DNA of 64,000 bases, taken from positions 434,001 through 498,000 of the forward strand of contig CAVZNF010000002.1 in the NCBI GenBank assembly GCA_963776565.1, read 5' to 3'. The translations under genes and the position numbers were made by a program. Source of the stretch: GMQP-bins7 sp963776565 (GTDB lineage Bacteria > Actinomycetota > Thermoleophilia > Gaiellales > Gaiellaceae). A model generated the notes under the pieces. The model searched no databases. It had not been told where the DNA came from and worked only from the letters and a program-made list of their open reading frames with translations. This document shows positions 9,272-17,051 of the stretch, in pieces (the first letter of the stretch is position 1; the number at the start of each line of letters is the position of its first letter).

Positions 9272-10096
9272 CTACTCGCCCTTGGCAAGGCCCTTCTTCG
9301 CGAGGGCGGCTCTGACGCGGGCGTCAATCTCGTCGCCGAGCGAGGACATCCGAGCCGCGATCTCATCCACCGCGGAGGCATCTTCGGTGGCCTCGGTTGC
9401 CTGTTCGCCGGCACCGCCGAGTGAACGAAGCACCCGCTGCTGGATATCGGCGGCGAGGCGGGTACCGAGATCCTCGAAGCCGCGCGCGATGTCGCGGTCG
9501 AGCTCGTCTCGGTCCACCGTGGCTGGGAGCGGATCGGAGGGAGGTCTCGACGCGTCCGTCTGCCCGTGCTCGAGATCGTCAATCGCGACCTCGAAAACAC
9601 GCTCTGGCTCGTCGATGCCCCGCAAATGTCGCTGTCCTAGTGGAAACACTGAGACCCCTTCCGGGAGTCCTGAGCCGAGCAGGGCGCGCGTCGTCTCGGA
9701 GAGGAGGATCTGCCCTCCGTGCCCGATTGTGCAAATGCGAGCCGCGCGCACGACGTCGAGACCGACGTAGCCCTCCTCGTGTATCGCGGGCTCGCCGGTA
9801 TGCAGTCCTATGCGCACGCGGACGGCCTCCCCGCCTGGCCAGTCGGCGGCCGCATGTGCACGCTGTGCTTCGACCGCAGCCGCCACCGCGTCTCTCGCGC
9901 GCGGGAAGGCGAAGAAGAATGCGTCTCCCTGGGTATCGATCTCGATGCCGTCGCGCGTATTGAACGCGCCACGAATGATTCGTCGGTGCGTGGACAGGAC
10001 TTCGGGATACCCGTCGCCGAGCCGCTTGAGCAGCTCCGTCGAGTCCTCGATGTCGGTGAAGACGAACGTCACCGTTCCAGCAGGCAGCGCGGGCAT
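9272..10096 (-). CDS. Class III adenylate/guanylate cyclase with C-terminal helical tail
   Basis: A 274-residue soluble protein. Residues 8-175 form a class III nucleotidyl cyclase domain: metal-binding aspartates are Asp15 in FVFTDIEDST and Asp58 in IDTQGDAFFFAF, followed by RVRIGLHTGEP. The tail (about 190-274) is charged and helical, probably a coiled coil. It would make cAMP or cGMP; the substrate-specifying residues cannot be judged safely by eye. It has no transmembrane segment or sensor domain, unlike the hydrolase-cyclase fusion at 55861. Confidence 0.88.
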   Translation of the reverse strand: MPALPAGTVTFVFTDIEDSTELLKRLGDGYPEVLSTHRRIIRGAFNTRDGIEIDTQGDAFFFAFPRARDAVAAAVEAQRAHAAADWPGGEAVRVRIGLHTGEPAIHEEGYVGLDVVRAARICTIGHGGQILLSETTRALLGSGLPEGVSVFPLGQRHLRGIDEPERVFEVAIDDLEHGQTDASRPPSDPLPATVDRDELDRDIARGFEDLGTRLAADIQQRVLRSLGGAGEQATEATEDASAVDEIAARMSSLGDEIDARVRAALAKKGLAKGE

Positions 10097-10368
10097 GACG
10101 GCGATCGTACTGCGAGGACTCCCACTCGACGCTCATAGCGCCAGAGTTCGACGCATCTGCTCGGCGACACACCTAGCCGCGGGGATGATCGCCGAATCGA
10201 GCTGCGCTGACTGGCACTCCCCCAATCCGAAGGCACGCGCGTGCACGGTTACGAGCAGAGCCGTCGAGAGGGTGTGGCGGGGCGCTCCACCAGCTCATGG
10301 GACACGTCGCGAACGGACGCGACTCCCGCAGTGAGGAGACTCATGCCGCCGAATGCGTCCCAGCTTGC
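10097..10368. other. Intergenic stretch with a possible decayed small gene
   Basis: No intact gene is convincing. On the minus strand an ATG at 10344 begins MSLLTAGVASVRDVSHELVE, and after a one-base shift a helical frame runs to a stop at 10133 (LVTVHARAFGLGECQSAQL). Together they would give about 70 residues. This may be a frameshifted small gene upstream of the cyclase or chance coding. Confidence 0.2.
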
Positions 10369-10506
10369 TTAGACGACAGCGACGATACCGAGGACGACCA
10401 CAGCCCAGAACAACAGGCAAGCGCACAGGCTGACTACCAACGGCCAATTCAGCGACTGGCGCATCGCGTCGTGAGTCGCGCCGACTACGCGATGTGAAAT
10501 CTCCAC
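10369..10506 (-). CDS. Small single-pass membrane protein (45 residues)
   Basis: A GTG at 10506 opens a 45-codon frame ending in TAA at 10369-10371. The product starts MEISHRVVGATHDAMRQSLN and continues into one long hydrophobic helix (WPLVVSLCACLLFWAVVVLG). The charged N-terminus followed by a single helix to the C-terminus is typical of genuine small membrane proteins. I do not know the family. A hairpin lies just upstream at 10516-10535. Confidence 0.4.
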   Translation of the reverse strand: MEISHRVVGATHDAMRQSLNWPLVVSLCACLLFWAVVVLGIVAVV

Positions 10507-10515
10507 GGACAGAAG

Positions 10516-10535
10516 TGTCCGACCCGGCTCGGACA
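10516..10535. terminator. Perfect 7-bp hairpin TGTCCGA-CCCGGC-TCGGACA
   Basis: TGTCCGA at 10516-10522 pairs with TCGGACA at 10529-10535 around a 6-nt loop. On the plus strand it is followed by GTTTCGTTCCCCTTT, moderately T-rich, so it could end a plus-strand transcript. It could equally be an operator for the small gene that starts at 10506. Confidence 0.3.
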
Positions 10536-10656
10536 GTTTCGTTCCCCTTTGTGCTTAGCGACGATCCCGAGATCGGCGAGCTAGCGCGCTCGCGGTTGGA
10601 TCACTCGGTTGCGTTCCTCGTTCTCGTCCGAGAGGATCGCGCCGAGGTCCACACGA

Positions 10657-11691
10657 ATGTCGCGTCGAGCCCTCACCGCACTCAGTGCAGGCGCAGCAGC
10701 GCTTGCGGTAACCGCGATCGGTGCCGGCGCCTACATCCTTTCATCGGGCGACTCTCCTAGTCCAGGAACGGGCGATGTCATCGCCTACAGCTGCAAAGAA
10801 CGAAACAACGTCTGGTACGCGGTCTGCGTCATGAAGGTCGACGGGAGCGAAAAGCGGCGCTTGACGGACCGGCTAACCACCACCGACCCCGCGTGGTCTC
10901 CGGACGGTCGTCAGATCGCGTTCACCCGTAACGAGGACGTCGGCGAATACACAACCTTCACAGACGACGACGTGTTCGTGATGGATGCGGACGGCGGCAA
11001 CGTCCGGCAGCTGACGCGCGAGAAGGACGGAAGCTCCTCCAGCCAGCCCGCCTGGTCTCCAGACGGGCGGCGCATCGCGTACGTGCGCGGACCATCGATA
11101 GCCTCGGCCGTGGTGGCTTCGACCCCGCTCGCGTTCGGAGAGCTCGTTGTAGTGGACGCCGCGGGAGGCGAGAGCACGCGGTTGACGAGGGGCGAGCCGG
11201 ACGCGGCTCCCGCCTGGTCTCCCGATGGCCAAGAGATCGCCTTCGTCCGCGGCCACGACCTCAACAAGTCCAGCGGAGACATGGATCTCTTCATCGTTGA
11301 CGCGGCGGGAGGTAGACCGCGACGCCTGACGCGTACTCCGGGCTCGTTGGAGACTGCGCCTGCGTGGTCGCCGGACGGGTCGCGGATCGCTTTCGCACGC
11401 AGTTCGTCGGGCTCTGCATTCACCGGAAAGGCAGCGATCGTCGTCATCAAACGCAATGGATTGAGCGAATCGCTCGTACTCGAGCACAAGCTCTACTCCG
11501 AAACGTCCTACGGGCTCAGCTGGAGCCCGGACGGGCGGAGCATTGCGTTTGAGACGGGAGAGCTGGACTGCACGGTCGTTGCGACGGTTCAGATCTCCAC
11601 CGGACAGGTACGTCGTCTGACCTCTTGCAGTGGACCGTTCCGTGCGTCGGTCGGGCCATCGTGGCAGCCTCGAGCTACCCAGGAGGAGTGA
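10657..11691 (+). CDS. TolB-like beta-propeller protein (PD40 repeats), membrane-anchored or exported
   Basis: A 344-residue protein. It has an N-terminal hydrophobic signal or anchor (ALTALSAGAAALAVTAIGAG) and then repeated PD40/WD40-like blades with the recurring motif PAWSPDGRQIAF (seen at least five times, e.g. PAWSPDGRRIAYV and PAWSPDGSRIAFA). The fold is a six-bladed propeller like the C-terminal domain of TolB. No TolB N-terminal domain and no Pal partner are present, so the role is probably ligand or protein binding outside the cytoplasm. The ATG at 10657 is chosen because the signal peptide follows directly. Confidence 0.8.
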   Translation: MSRRALTALSAGAAALAVTAIGAGAYILSSGDSPSPGTGDVIAYSCKERNNVWYAVCVMKVDGSEKRRLTDRLTTTDPAWSPDGRQIAFTRNEDVGEYTTFTDDDVFVMDADGGNVRQLTREKDGSSSSQPAWSPDGRRIAYVRGPSIASAVVASTPLAFGELVVVDAAGGESTRLTRGEPDAAPAWSPDGQEIAFVRGHDLNKSSGDMDLFIVDAAGGRPRRLTRTPGSLETAPAWSPDGSRIAFARSSSGSAFTGKAAIVVIKRNGLSESLVLEHKLYSETSYGLSWSPDGRSIAFETGELDCTVVATVQISTGQVRRLTSCSGPFRASVGPSWQPRATQEE

Positions 11692-11919
11692 GAGCGGCTC
11701 CCCTCTCGAGGGCTTGGTCGAAACGCCGGGATCGCAAGAACGACGACGAGAAGAAGAGAGCTGCAAAGGACTGCGAGCTCGTTCTTGTCGGGCATGGGGG
11801 TGCATCATCGCGGTGCCGGCGGCCGACAACCTGGAGGGGGTTCGATGACGCTGCAACCCCGGAGTCGAGACGGCGTGACAACCTCAACCGCGAATAGGAT
11901 CGGTCTCGAAGGAGGTCGG

Positions 11920-12123
11920 ATGACAAAGATCTGGGGTCTCTCCAAGCGTGAAGCGGAGTACGGACCTGCCCCGACGCCCGATGTGCGCTGCGACAAGTGC
12001 AAGTACATGTTCCCACCGCTCTCGCTCGGTGGCTGTCGGTTGGTACGCGGTGTGATCAGCGGTTCGTCCAGCTGCAAGGAGTTCGTCCCACGGCGTCCAG
12101 CTGGCACGAATACCGATAGCTAG
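11920..12123 (+). CDS. Small four-cysteine protein, high-potential iron-sulfur protein-like
   Basis: A 67-residue protein preceded by an excellent ribosome site (GAAGGAGG, 6 nt before the ATG at 11920). Four cysteines occur as C-x2-C-x11-C-x12-C (RCDKCKYMFPP, GGCRLVRGVI, SSCKEF). The spacing and the hydrophobic-Gly pattern between Cys3 and Cys4 recall high-potential iron-sulfur proteins, which carry one 4Fe-4S cluster and transfer electrons. No Tat or Sec signal is present, which is unusual for a HiPIP, so a zinc site is the main alternative. Confidence 0.6.
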   Translation: MTKIWGLSKREAEYGPAPTPDVRCDKCKYMFPPLSLGGCRLVRGVISGSSSCKEFVPRRPAGTNTDS

Positions 12124-12311
12124 AGACCATCGAACACTGACGCACTAGTGGCCGCTCGGGGCGCGGTGCGGTGACCAACTCGAGGCGCTCGCGAGGCGAG
12201 CCAAGGCCAAGAAGCTCGGGCTGCGGTGCGTGCCCATGAACCCCGTTCGACCCGTACCACGGGTGTCGAGACTCGCGGCTCGTCGCTCGTCGGGGAACCC
12301 GCCGCGAGACA

Positions 12312-12902
12312 TCAACCGAGCATGGTCGCGAGGCGCCGTTGCTGCGCCGACACGACTGCTTTGAGCACCGCAAGAGGCGGCGGCGTGCGTCCAAGGACGG
12401 AGCAGACCGCAAGGACGTTCCGGTGCTGCCAGCTAATTGCGAGTCCCTTCATGCGACCAAGATCGAAGCGAACCGCATCCGCGTCCTCCACGAGTGCTCC
12501 CACCGATGTCGGTCGCCCCAGGAGTCGGGCCGCAACGAATGCATGGAAGCGCGAACGGCGCTGTTTGAGGATCTGACGCGCTCCGGTACTTGAGCGGTAG
12601 ACAGCAACCGAACACTGGATTCGTTGATGCTTGGGGTTCCAGACTGACGTTTGGAAGCCGCCGAGGCGCTCGCGTCGGATTTCAGCTTCCAGGCCGGTTG
12701 ACCACGGGTCCGCCAGGACGCTCTCCAGCGGGACCGGAATCGTTTCTCCGGGAACCAGGCTGTAGCGAGGCGGAAGGTCTGTGAGCCTGACGACCAATTG
12801 CTTCGGGTCAGGAGACGACTCGCGAGACGGCTCTGGCTCGGTTCGTCCGCATGAGACCAGCATCAGCACGACGGCACATAACACTCGCATTCCCGCGACC
12901 AT
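12312..12902 (-). CDS. Putative lipoprotein of unknown function
   Basis: A 196-residue protein with a lipoprotein signal peptide. MVAGMRVLCAVVLMLVSCG has a hydrophobic core ending in a lipobox-like LVSC, with the lipidated Cys near residue 18. The mature part (TDLPPRYSLVPGETIPV, FQTSVWNPKHQRIQCSVAV) has no family I recognise. The ATG at 12902 is preferred because GAGG lies 9 nt upstream; a GTG at 12917 would add five residues and an internal ATG at 12890 would also keep the lipobox. It stands alone between divergently organised genes. Confidence 0.65.
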   Translation of the reverse strand: MVAGMRVLCAVVLMLVSCGRTEPEPSRESSPDPKQLVVRLTDLPPRYSLVPGETIPVPLESVLADPWSTGLEAEIRRERLGGFQTSVWNPKHQRIQCSVAVYRSSTGARQILKQRRSRFHAFVAARLLGRPTSVGALVEDADAVRFDLGRMKGLAISWQHRNVLAVCSVLGRTPPPLAVLKAVVSAQQRRLATMLG

Positions 12903-12994
12903 AAGGCCGATCCTCACGGGCGGTCATGTACGACCTCGCGGACGCCTGACCGGGGCAGTGATGCTCCTCTGATCGACGGGCGGTTCACCTAGCT

Positions 12995-13681
12995 CTACTG
13001 CGACCTGACGTAGTCGATGTACCCGCGCACGTCGGCGGCCGGCTCCGAGTAGGCCTCACCGAGCGCCGACTCCATCGCGGCCATGTACTCCTCTGCCCAG
13101 GCCGGGAAGTCGTAGTCGATGGCGCGGAGGAACTCGAGCGTGGCCGCGAAGCGTATGTCCGCGATCGAGGGCGTGTCACCGCCGATGAACGTCCTCCCGT
13201 CGAGGAACCACGCGCGGTACACGTCGAGCGGGCCGGCGAGCGCGTCCTCCGCGTCCTGCCTCGCCTTCTCCTTCAACTCGTCGGAGACCTCCGCCGTGGC
13301 GACCTCACCCGCGTACTGGCCGAACGCCAACCGCGGATACGTCGCCCGCGCGACGAGCGGATAGACCGTGCCGATCAAGTAGAACATCGCGCTGTCCACC
13401 ATCGCGCGCTCGCCCGGGTCGGTCGGGTAGAAGCGGTCGAGGCCGTGCTTGTTGCAGAGGTACTGCATGATCGCGCAGCTCTCCCAGAGCGCGCCCTTCG
13501 GCAGCCCGTCCTCCTCGAGAAGGGGCGTCAGGTCCGCGGGATCCTTGGCGAGGAACTCGGCGGTGGACTTCTTGCCCCAGACGTCCTCCTCGGCGAAGTC
13601 GAGCTCCGCCGCGCGGACGAAGATCCGCGTCGTCAGGTTGTTCACGCTCGGCTTGAGGATGCTCAGTGTGTGCGTAGCCAT
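12995..13681 (-). CDS. Glutathione S-transferase family protein
   Basis: A 228-residue protein with the two GST domains. The thioredoxin-like N-terminal domain covers about residues 1-85 (SILKPSVNNLTTRIFVRAAEL, then LTPLLEEDG with the cis-Pro, and LWESCAIMQYLCN for the glutathione gamma-glutamyl site). The all-helical C-terminal domain is about 95-228 and contains the GDTPSIADI N-capping motif typical of GSTs. It would conjugate or reduce substrates with a low-molecular-weight thiol. Glutathione is rare in actinobacteria, so the physiological thiol is uncertain. The start is set by GAAGGAGG 10 nt upstream. Confidence 0.9.
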   Translation of the reverse strand: MATHTLSILKPSVNNLTTRIFVRAAELDFAEEDVWGKKSTAEFLAKDPADLTPLLEEDGLPKGALWESCAIMQYLCNKHGLDRFYPTDPGERAMVDSAMFYLIGTVYPLVARATYPRLAFGQYAGEVATAEVSDELKEKARQDAEDALAGPLDVYRAWFLDGRTFIGGDTPSIADIRFAATLEFLRAIDYDFPAWAEEYMAAMESALGEAYSEPAADVRGYIDYVRSQ

Positions 13682-13729
13682 CGTCTCGTTCTCCTCCTTC
13701 TAGTACGGATTCTTGGGGTGAGCGCATCG

Positions 13730-15022
13730 TCATCGCTCTACGAGCTGGCCTTTGTACTCGGATCGCTCGAGACTCCCCCAGGGCACGAGCTCCACGTGCG
13801 TCTGCACCACGAGCACGGCGCGGATTCTCTCACGGATCGTCTCGGCGAGGTCCGCGTTCGGCTCGACGCCCTCGGCGAGCTCGACCGCCACCGGGAGCGG
13901 CGGCTCCTGCTTGACGCCCTTCCCTGAAGGTCTCAGGCGAATGTGGCCGCTGACGCGCGGCGCGAAGGAGCCGACGACGTCTCGCACAGCTGTCGGAAAG
14001 ACGTTGACGCCACGCACGATCAGCATGTCGTCGGTTCGTCCCACGCAGCGCACGCGCGGGCTCGTACGTCCGCAGGGACACGGGCTGGTTCGGACGTGGA
14101 CGTGGTCGCGCGTACGGAACCGCAGAAGCGGCGCCGCCTGGTGGCGCAGGTGCGTCAGCACGAGCTCCCCCGATGCGCCGTCCTCGATCGGGATGCTCTC
14201 GCCCGTCGCGGGATCGATCAGCTCGGGGTGGACGAAGCCCCGTGCCCCGAGGTGCATCCCGTCCTGCTCCTCGCACTCGCCCCAGAGCGAGATCCCGATG
14301 TCGCCGATCCCCATGGCCTCGGTCACGCGCGCGCCCCAGCCATCTTCGAGCCTCGCCCGAAACGCCGGCTCACCGCCACCCGGCTCGCCCGCGACGAGCA
14401 CGCGTTCGACGCGCGAGCCGCGCAGGTCGAAGCCACGCTCACCCGTCCACTCGACGATGTGGGCCGCGTACGACGGAGTGAGGACGGCAGCCTCCGGCTG
14501 CAGGAGCTCGATCGCGCGAACGAGCCGCTCGGTGTTCCCGGTCCCGACGGGGATGTGGCAGAGCCCGATCAGGTCGAACGACGCGAGCGCGGCTCCAGCG
14601 ACGAATGGGCCCGCGTTGTAGGTCGAGACGATCCGCTGGCCCGCGGTGATCCCGGATGCGGCGTAGCTTCGTGCGGAGCCGGTGACCCAGTCGTCGAGGT
14701 CGCGTGCCGTAAGCGGGATGTAGCTCGGCGTTCCCGTCGTGCCGCTCGTCGAGTAGATGCGGACGATCGCCGTGCGGTCGACGCAGAGGTGCGCGCCAAC
14801 GGGATTCTCGGCAGTGGCGGTTGCCTTGAGCTCGTGCTTCTCAGTCATCGGGAGCCGCCCGATGTCGGCCAGCCCACCCGCTTCCACAGCGGAGGTGAGG
14901 TCGAGCTTCTGCCGGTAGAACGGCGAGCGCTCGAGCAGGTACGCGAGCTGCTCGCGAAACGCCTGGTCGTCGAGCGCGAGCTGCTCGTCCCACGGGCGCG
15001 TCTCAACCGCCGGCTCGAGCAT
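13730..15022 (-). CDS. Phenylacetate-CoA ligase-like (PaaK-type) AMP-forming ligase
   Basis: A 430-residue adenylate-forming enzyme. The N-terminal RSPFYRQKL and the AMP-binding motif YSTSGTTGTPSYIPL are typical of PaaK. Later blocks include EAMGIGDIG, FRTRDHVHV and GRTDDMLIVRGVNVFP, where the C-terminal PaaK domain begins. It should activate an aryl or related carboxylate to its CoA thioester. The start codon overlaps the stop of the citryl-CoA lyase-like gene (TGATG), and that gene overlaps or abuts a MetE-like gene, so three proteins are made from one coupled operon. The true substrate is unknown; no other phenylacetate genes are nearby. Confidence 0.85.
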   Translation of the reverse strand: MLEPAVETRPWDEQLALDDQAFREQLAYLLERSPFYRQKLDLTSAVEAGGLADIGRLPMTEKHELKATATAENPVGAHLCVDRTAIVRIYSTSGTTGTPSYIPLTARDLDDWVTGSARSYAASGITAGQRIVSTYNAGPFVAGAALASFDLIGLCHIPVGTGNTERLVRAIELLQPEAAVLTPSYAAHIVEWTGERGFDLRGSRVERVLVAGEPGGGEPAFRARLEDGWGARVTEAMGIGDIGISLWGECEEQDGMHLGARGFVHPELIDPATGESIPIEDGASGELVLTHLRHQAAPLLRFRTRDHVHVRTSPCPCGRTSPRVRCVGRTDDMLIVRGVNVFPTAVRDVVGSFAPRVSGHIRLRPSGKGVKQEPPLPVAVELAEGVEPNADLAETIRERIRAVLVVQTHVELVPWGSLERSEYKGQLVER

Positions 15023-15816
15023 CACTGGGTGTGCGGCGGCTCGTACGCGACGGCCTCTTCGGCCTTGCCTGCCATGAAGAACCCGAGCGGGTTCTCCTGC
15101 TCCTCGGCGAGATGCGCGAGCAGGCCTGCGGTGCGCGCGAGGATCGGAACCGCCTTGACCGTCGACACCGGGTAGCCGAGGTCGAGCATCACAGCGGCGA
15201 TCGGGAGCGAGACGTTCATCGGCAGCGGCTTCCCCCACTCCGCGGCGACGGCGTCGCGCAGCAAGCGCGCGAGCTCGACGTGCTCCGCGCCGACGCCGCG
15301 CTCGTCGGCCAGCTCGAGGATGCGCTCGGCACGCGGGTCGACCGGCCGGTGCACGGGATGCCCGAAGCCGGGCACCCTGTCGCCGGAGTCGTGCGCAGCT
15401 CGCACGACGTCGGCGACGACGTCCTCTGGTCGTTCCCCGGCCGTGACGCGCGCGCTCGCGTCGGCGAGCAGCCGAGCGCACTCTTCCGAGGCCCCCAACA
15501 CAACCGTGCCGGCGCCGAGGATGCCTGCCGCGACGGCCGCTTGCAGCGCGGTCGGGTCCGCCGCGAGCGTCATCCGCGCTGCGACGTTCGTGGGCATCAT
15601 CCCGTGCTCGGCGATCGAGACGAGCAGCAGGTCGAGGAAGAAGCGTTGGGCATCGGTCGGCTCGTCCCCGGTCAAGAGCAGGTGGACGTACTCGGTGAAC
15701 GTCAGCCGACCCATGAGGTCGCCCGTGAGGTCGCGTCCCCGGACCTCCACGCGGTCCGGGTACGCCTGGGAGATGCCACTCACCGGACGGCTCGGCTCCC
15801 TCCCGATCGGCATCAC
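15022..15816 (-). CDS. Citrate synthase-family / citryl-CoA lyase-like protein
   Basis: A 264-residue protein of the citrate synthase superfamily, much shorter than true citrate synthase (about 370-430) and close to citryl-CoA lyase-like members. It has the conserved helix LTFTEYVHLLLTGDEP, the block VPGFGHPVHRPVDPR with the catalytic-type histidines, and the PVSTVKAVPILARTAGL region near the C-terminus. It would cleave or form a carbon-carbon bond with an acyl-CoA. It could start at GTG 15816 or ATG 15813, within a few bases of the upstream stop, and overlaps the ligase downstream. Confidence 0.82.
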   Translation of the reverse strand: MMPIGREPSRPVSGISQAYPDRVEVRGRDLTGDLMGRLTFTEYVHLLLTGDEPTDAQRFFLDLLLVSIAEHGMMPTNVAARMTLAADPTALQAAVAAGILGAGTVVLGASEECARLLADASARVTAGERPEDVVADVVRAAHDSGDRVPGFGHPVHRPVDPRAERILELADERGVGAEHVELARLLRDAVAAEWGKPLPMNVSLPIAAVMLDLGYPVSTVKAVPILARTAGLLAHLAEEQENPLGFFMAGKAEEAVAYEPPHTQ

Positions 15817-15817
15817 G

Positions 15818-16846
15818 TCACGCCTGCAGCTCGGCGTCGACCAGGCGAGCGCCGTCGACCATCGCCTTCAGCTTCGCGAAGGCGAGCTCGCGCGGCAGGT
15901 ACTTCATGCCACAGTCGGGAGCGACGACGAGACGCTCGGGCGGAACGACCGTGAGCGCCCGGCGGATACGACCCGCGACGATCTCCGCGGTCTCCGCCGT
16001 GGGATCACCGAGGTCGAGGACGCCGAGCACGATGACCTTGTCCGGGACGTCGCGGAGCACCTCAGGGTCGAGGTCCGGCTGCGCGGCCTCGAGCGACAGG
16101 TGCGTGGCGGCGCAGCCCTGGAGCTCGTGCAGGAACGGATACCCGGGTACACGGTCGTGGACGATGTGCGCGTACCCGAAGCACGTGTGCAGGACCGTGT
16201 CGCCGTCGACCCCCTCGAGCGCGCGGTTGATCGCCTCGATCGCGTACTCGCGAGCCGGCTCGGGGCGCGCCTGCAGATAGGGCTCGTCGATCTGGACGAC
16301 GTCGGCGCCCGCCGCCTTGAGATCGCGGAGCTCTTCGTTCACCGCTTCGGCATACCCGAGCGCCAACGTTCGGGCGTCACCGTAATGGTCGTTCTGCGCC
16401 TGCTGAGTCATCGTGAACGGCCCGGGCACGGTGATCTTGATCCGCCGGTCCGTGATCGAGCGCAGGAATTCGACGTCTCGCACCTCGACCGGCCTGGTGC
16501 GGTGAATCGGGCCCACCACGCGTGGGACGGGATTCGGGTGACCGGTCCGATCGAGCGCGACGCCCGGCGTGTCGAGGTCGACACCGTCGAGCGCCGTGGC
16601 GAACCGGTTCGAGTAGCTCTCGCGGCGCATCTCTCCGTCGGTGACGATGTCGACTCCTGCACGCTCCATGTCGGAGACGGCGAGCCGGGTCGCGTCGTCC
16701 TGGGCCTCCTCGAGATGCGCTTCCGCGATGCGCCAGAGCTCGCGAGCCCGCACCCTCGGAGGCAGCCGCGACCCCAGCCGCTCGCGATCGATGAGCCAGT
16801 CGGGCTGCGGGTAGCTGCCGACGACCGTCGTGACGAGCGCTGCCAT
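15818..16846 (-). CDS. Cobalamin-independent methionine synthase-like protein (MetE C-terminal type)
   Basis: A 342-residue (beta/alpha)8 barrel of the MetE/UROD superfamily. Seen are TTVVGSYPQPDWL at the N-terminus, VTDGEMRRESY, QIDEPYLQ, HTCFGYAH and PDCGMKYLPRELAFAKL; the His, Cys and second Cys in the last two motifs correspond to the zinc ligands. It lacks the MetE N-terminal half, so it probably uses a simpler methyl or alkyl donor than methyltetrahydrofolate-triglutamate. It begins the three-gene coupled operon with the citryl-CoA lyase-like and PaaK-like genes. An alternative ATG at 16858 adds four residues. Confidence 0.85.
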   Translation of the reverse strand: MAALVTTVVGSYPQPDWLIDRERLGSRLPPRVRARELWRIAEAHLEEAQDDATRLAVSDMERAGVDIVTDGEMRRESYSNRFATALDGVDLDTPGVALDRTGHPNPVPRVVGPIHRTRPVEVRDVEFLRSITDRRIKITVPGPFTMTQQAQNDHYGDARTLALGYAEAVNEELRDLKAAGADVVQIDEPYLQARPEPAREYAIEAINRALEGVDGDTVLHTCFGYAHIVHDRVPGYPFLHELQGCAATHLSLEAAQPDLDPEVLRDVPDKVIVLGVLDLGDPTAETAEIVAGRIRRALTVVPPERLVVAPDCGMKYLPRELAFAKLKAMVDGARLVDAELQA

Positions 16847-16901
16847 AGCGCGGAACATATCCGCGCAGCGGCCCGGGCAGCCACCGCGATACGGAGGTGA
16901 T

Positions 16902-16959
16902 GCCGACGCGAGCTAGCGCGATCTTAGGCCGGGCCGACGCCGTTCGACCCGAGGGCGGG
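16902..16959. repeat. Dispersed 58-bp repeat, copy 1
   Basis: The sequence from GCCGACGCGAGCTAGCGCG to CCGAGGGCGGG recurs at 23893-23950 with 56 of 58 bases identical. Similarity continues upstream in both copies (GCAGCCACC and GGTGAT). Here it sits between the divergent MetE-like gene and the quinone reductase. Both copies contain a short minus-strand frame ending PALGSNGVGPA-stop. Function is unknown. Confidence 0.75.
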
Positions 16960-16975
16960 GGATTCGAGATCCCCC
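16957..16975. other. Perfect hairpin GGGGGAT-TCGAG-ATCCCCC next to repeat copy 1
   Basis: A 7-bp stem with a 5-nt loop directly follows the repeat. It looks like a tRNA T-arm (stem plus TTCGAGA loop), but no acceptor, D or anticodon arms can be built around it. It is absent beside the second repeat copy. Confidence 0.4.
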
Positions 16976-17051
16976 GGCGCGTCCTCGCCCGGCAAGCGTT
17001 CAAGCGATGCTCCGCTGGGTAGCGTCAACGTTTCGGCAAACGAGGTAGCAG

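Noticed and set aside
11589..11795. A minus-strand frame starting MPDKNELAVLCSSLLLVVVL
   Set aside because: The N-terminus looks like a membrane anchor, but about half of the frame is antisense to the TolB-like gene and no ribosome site is seen.
15320..16900. A 526-residue open frame on the plus strand
   Set aside because: It lies antisense to the citryl-CoA lyase-like and MetE-like genes, is Arg/Asp-rich from codon mirroring, and has no domain.
16930..16985. Possible tRNA around the GGGGGATTCGAGATCCCCC hairpin
   Set aside because: Only a T-arm-like hairpin exists; no acceptor, D or anticodon arm can be folded.
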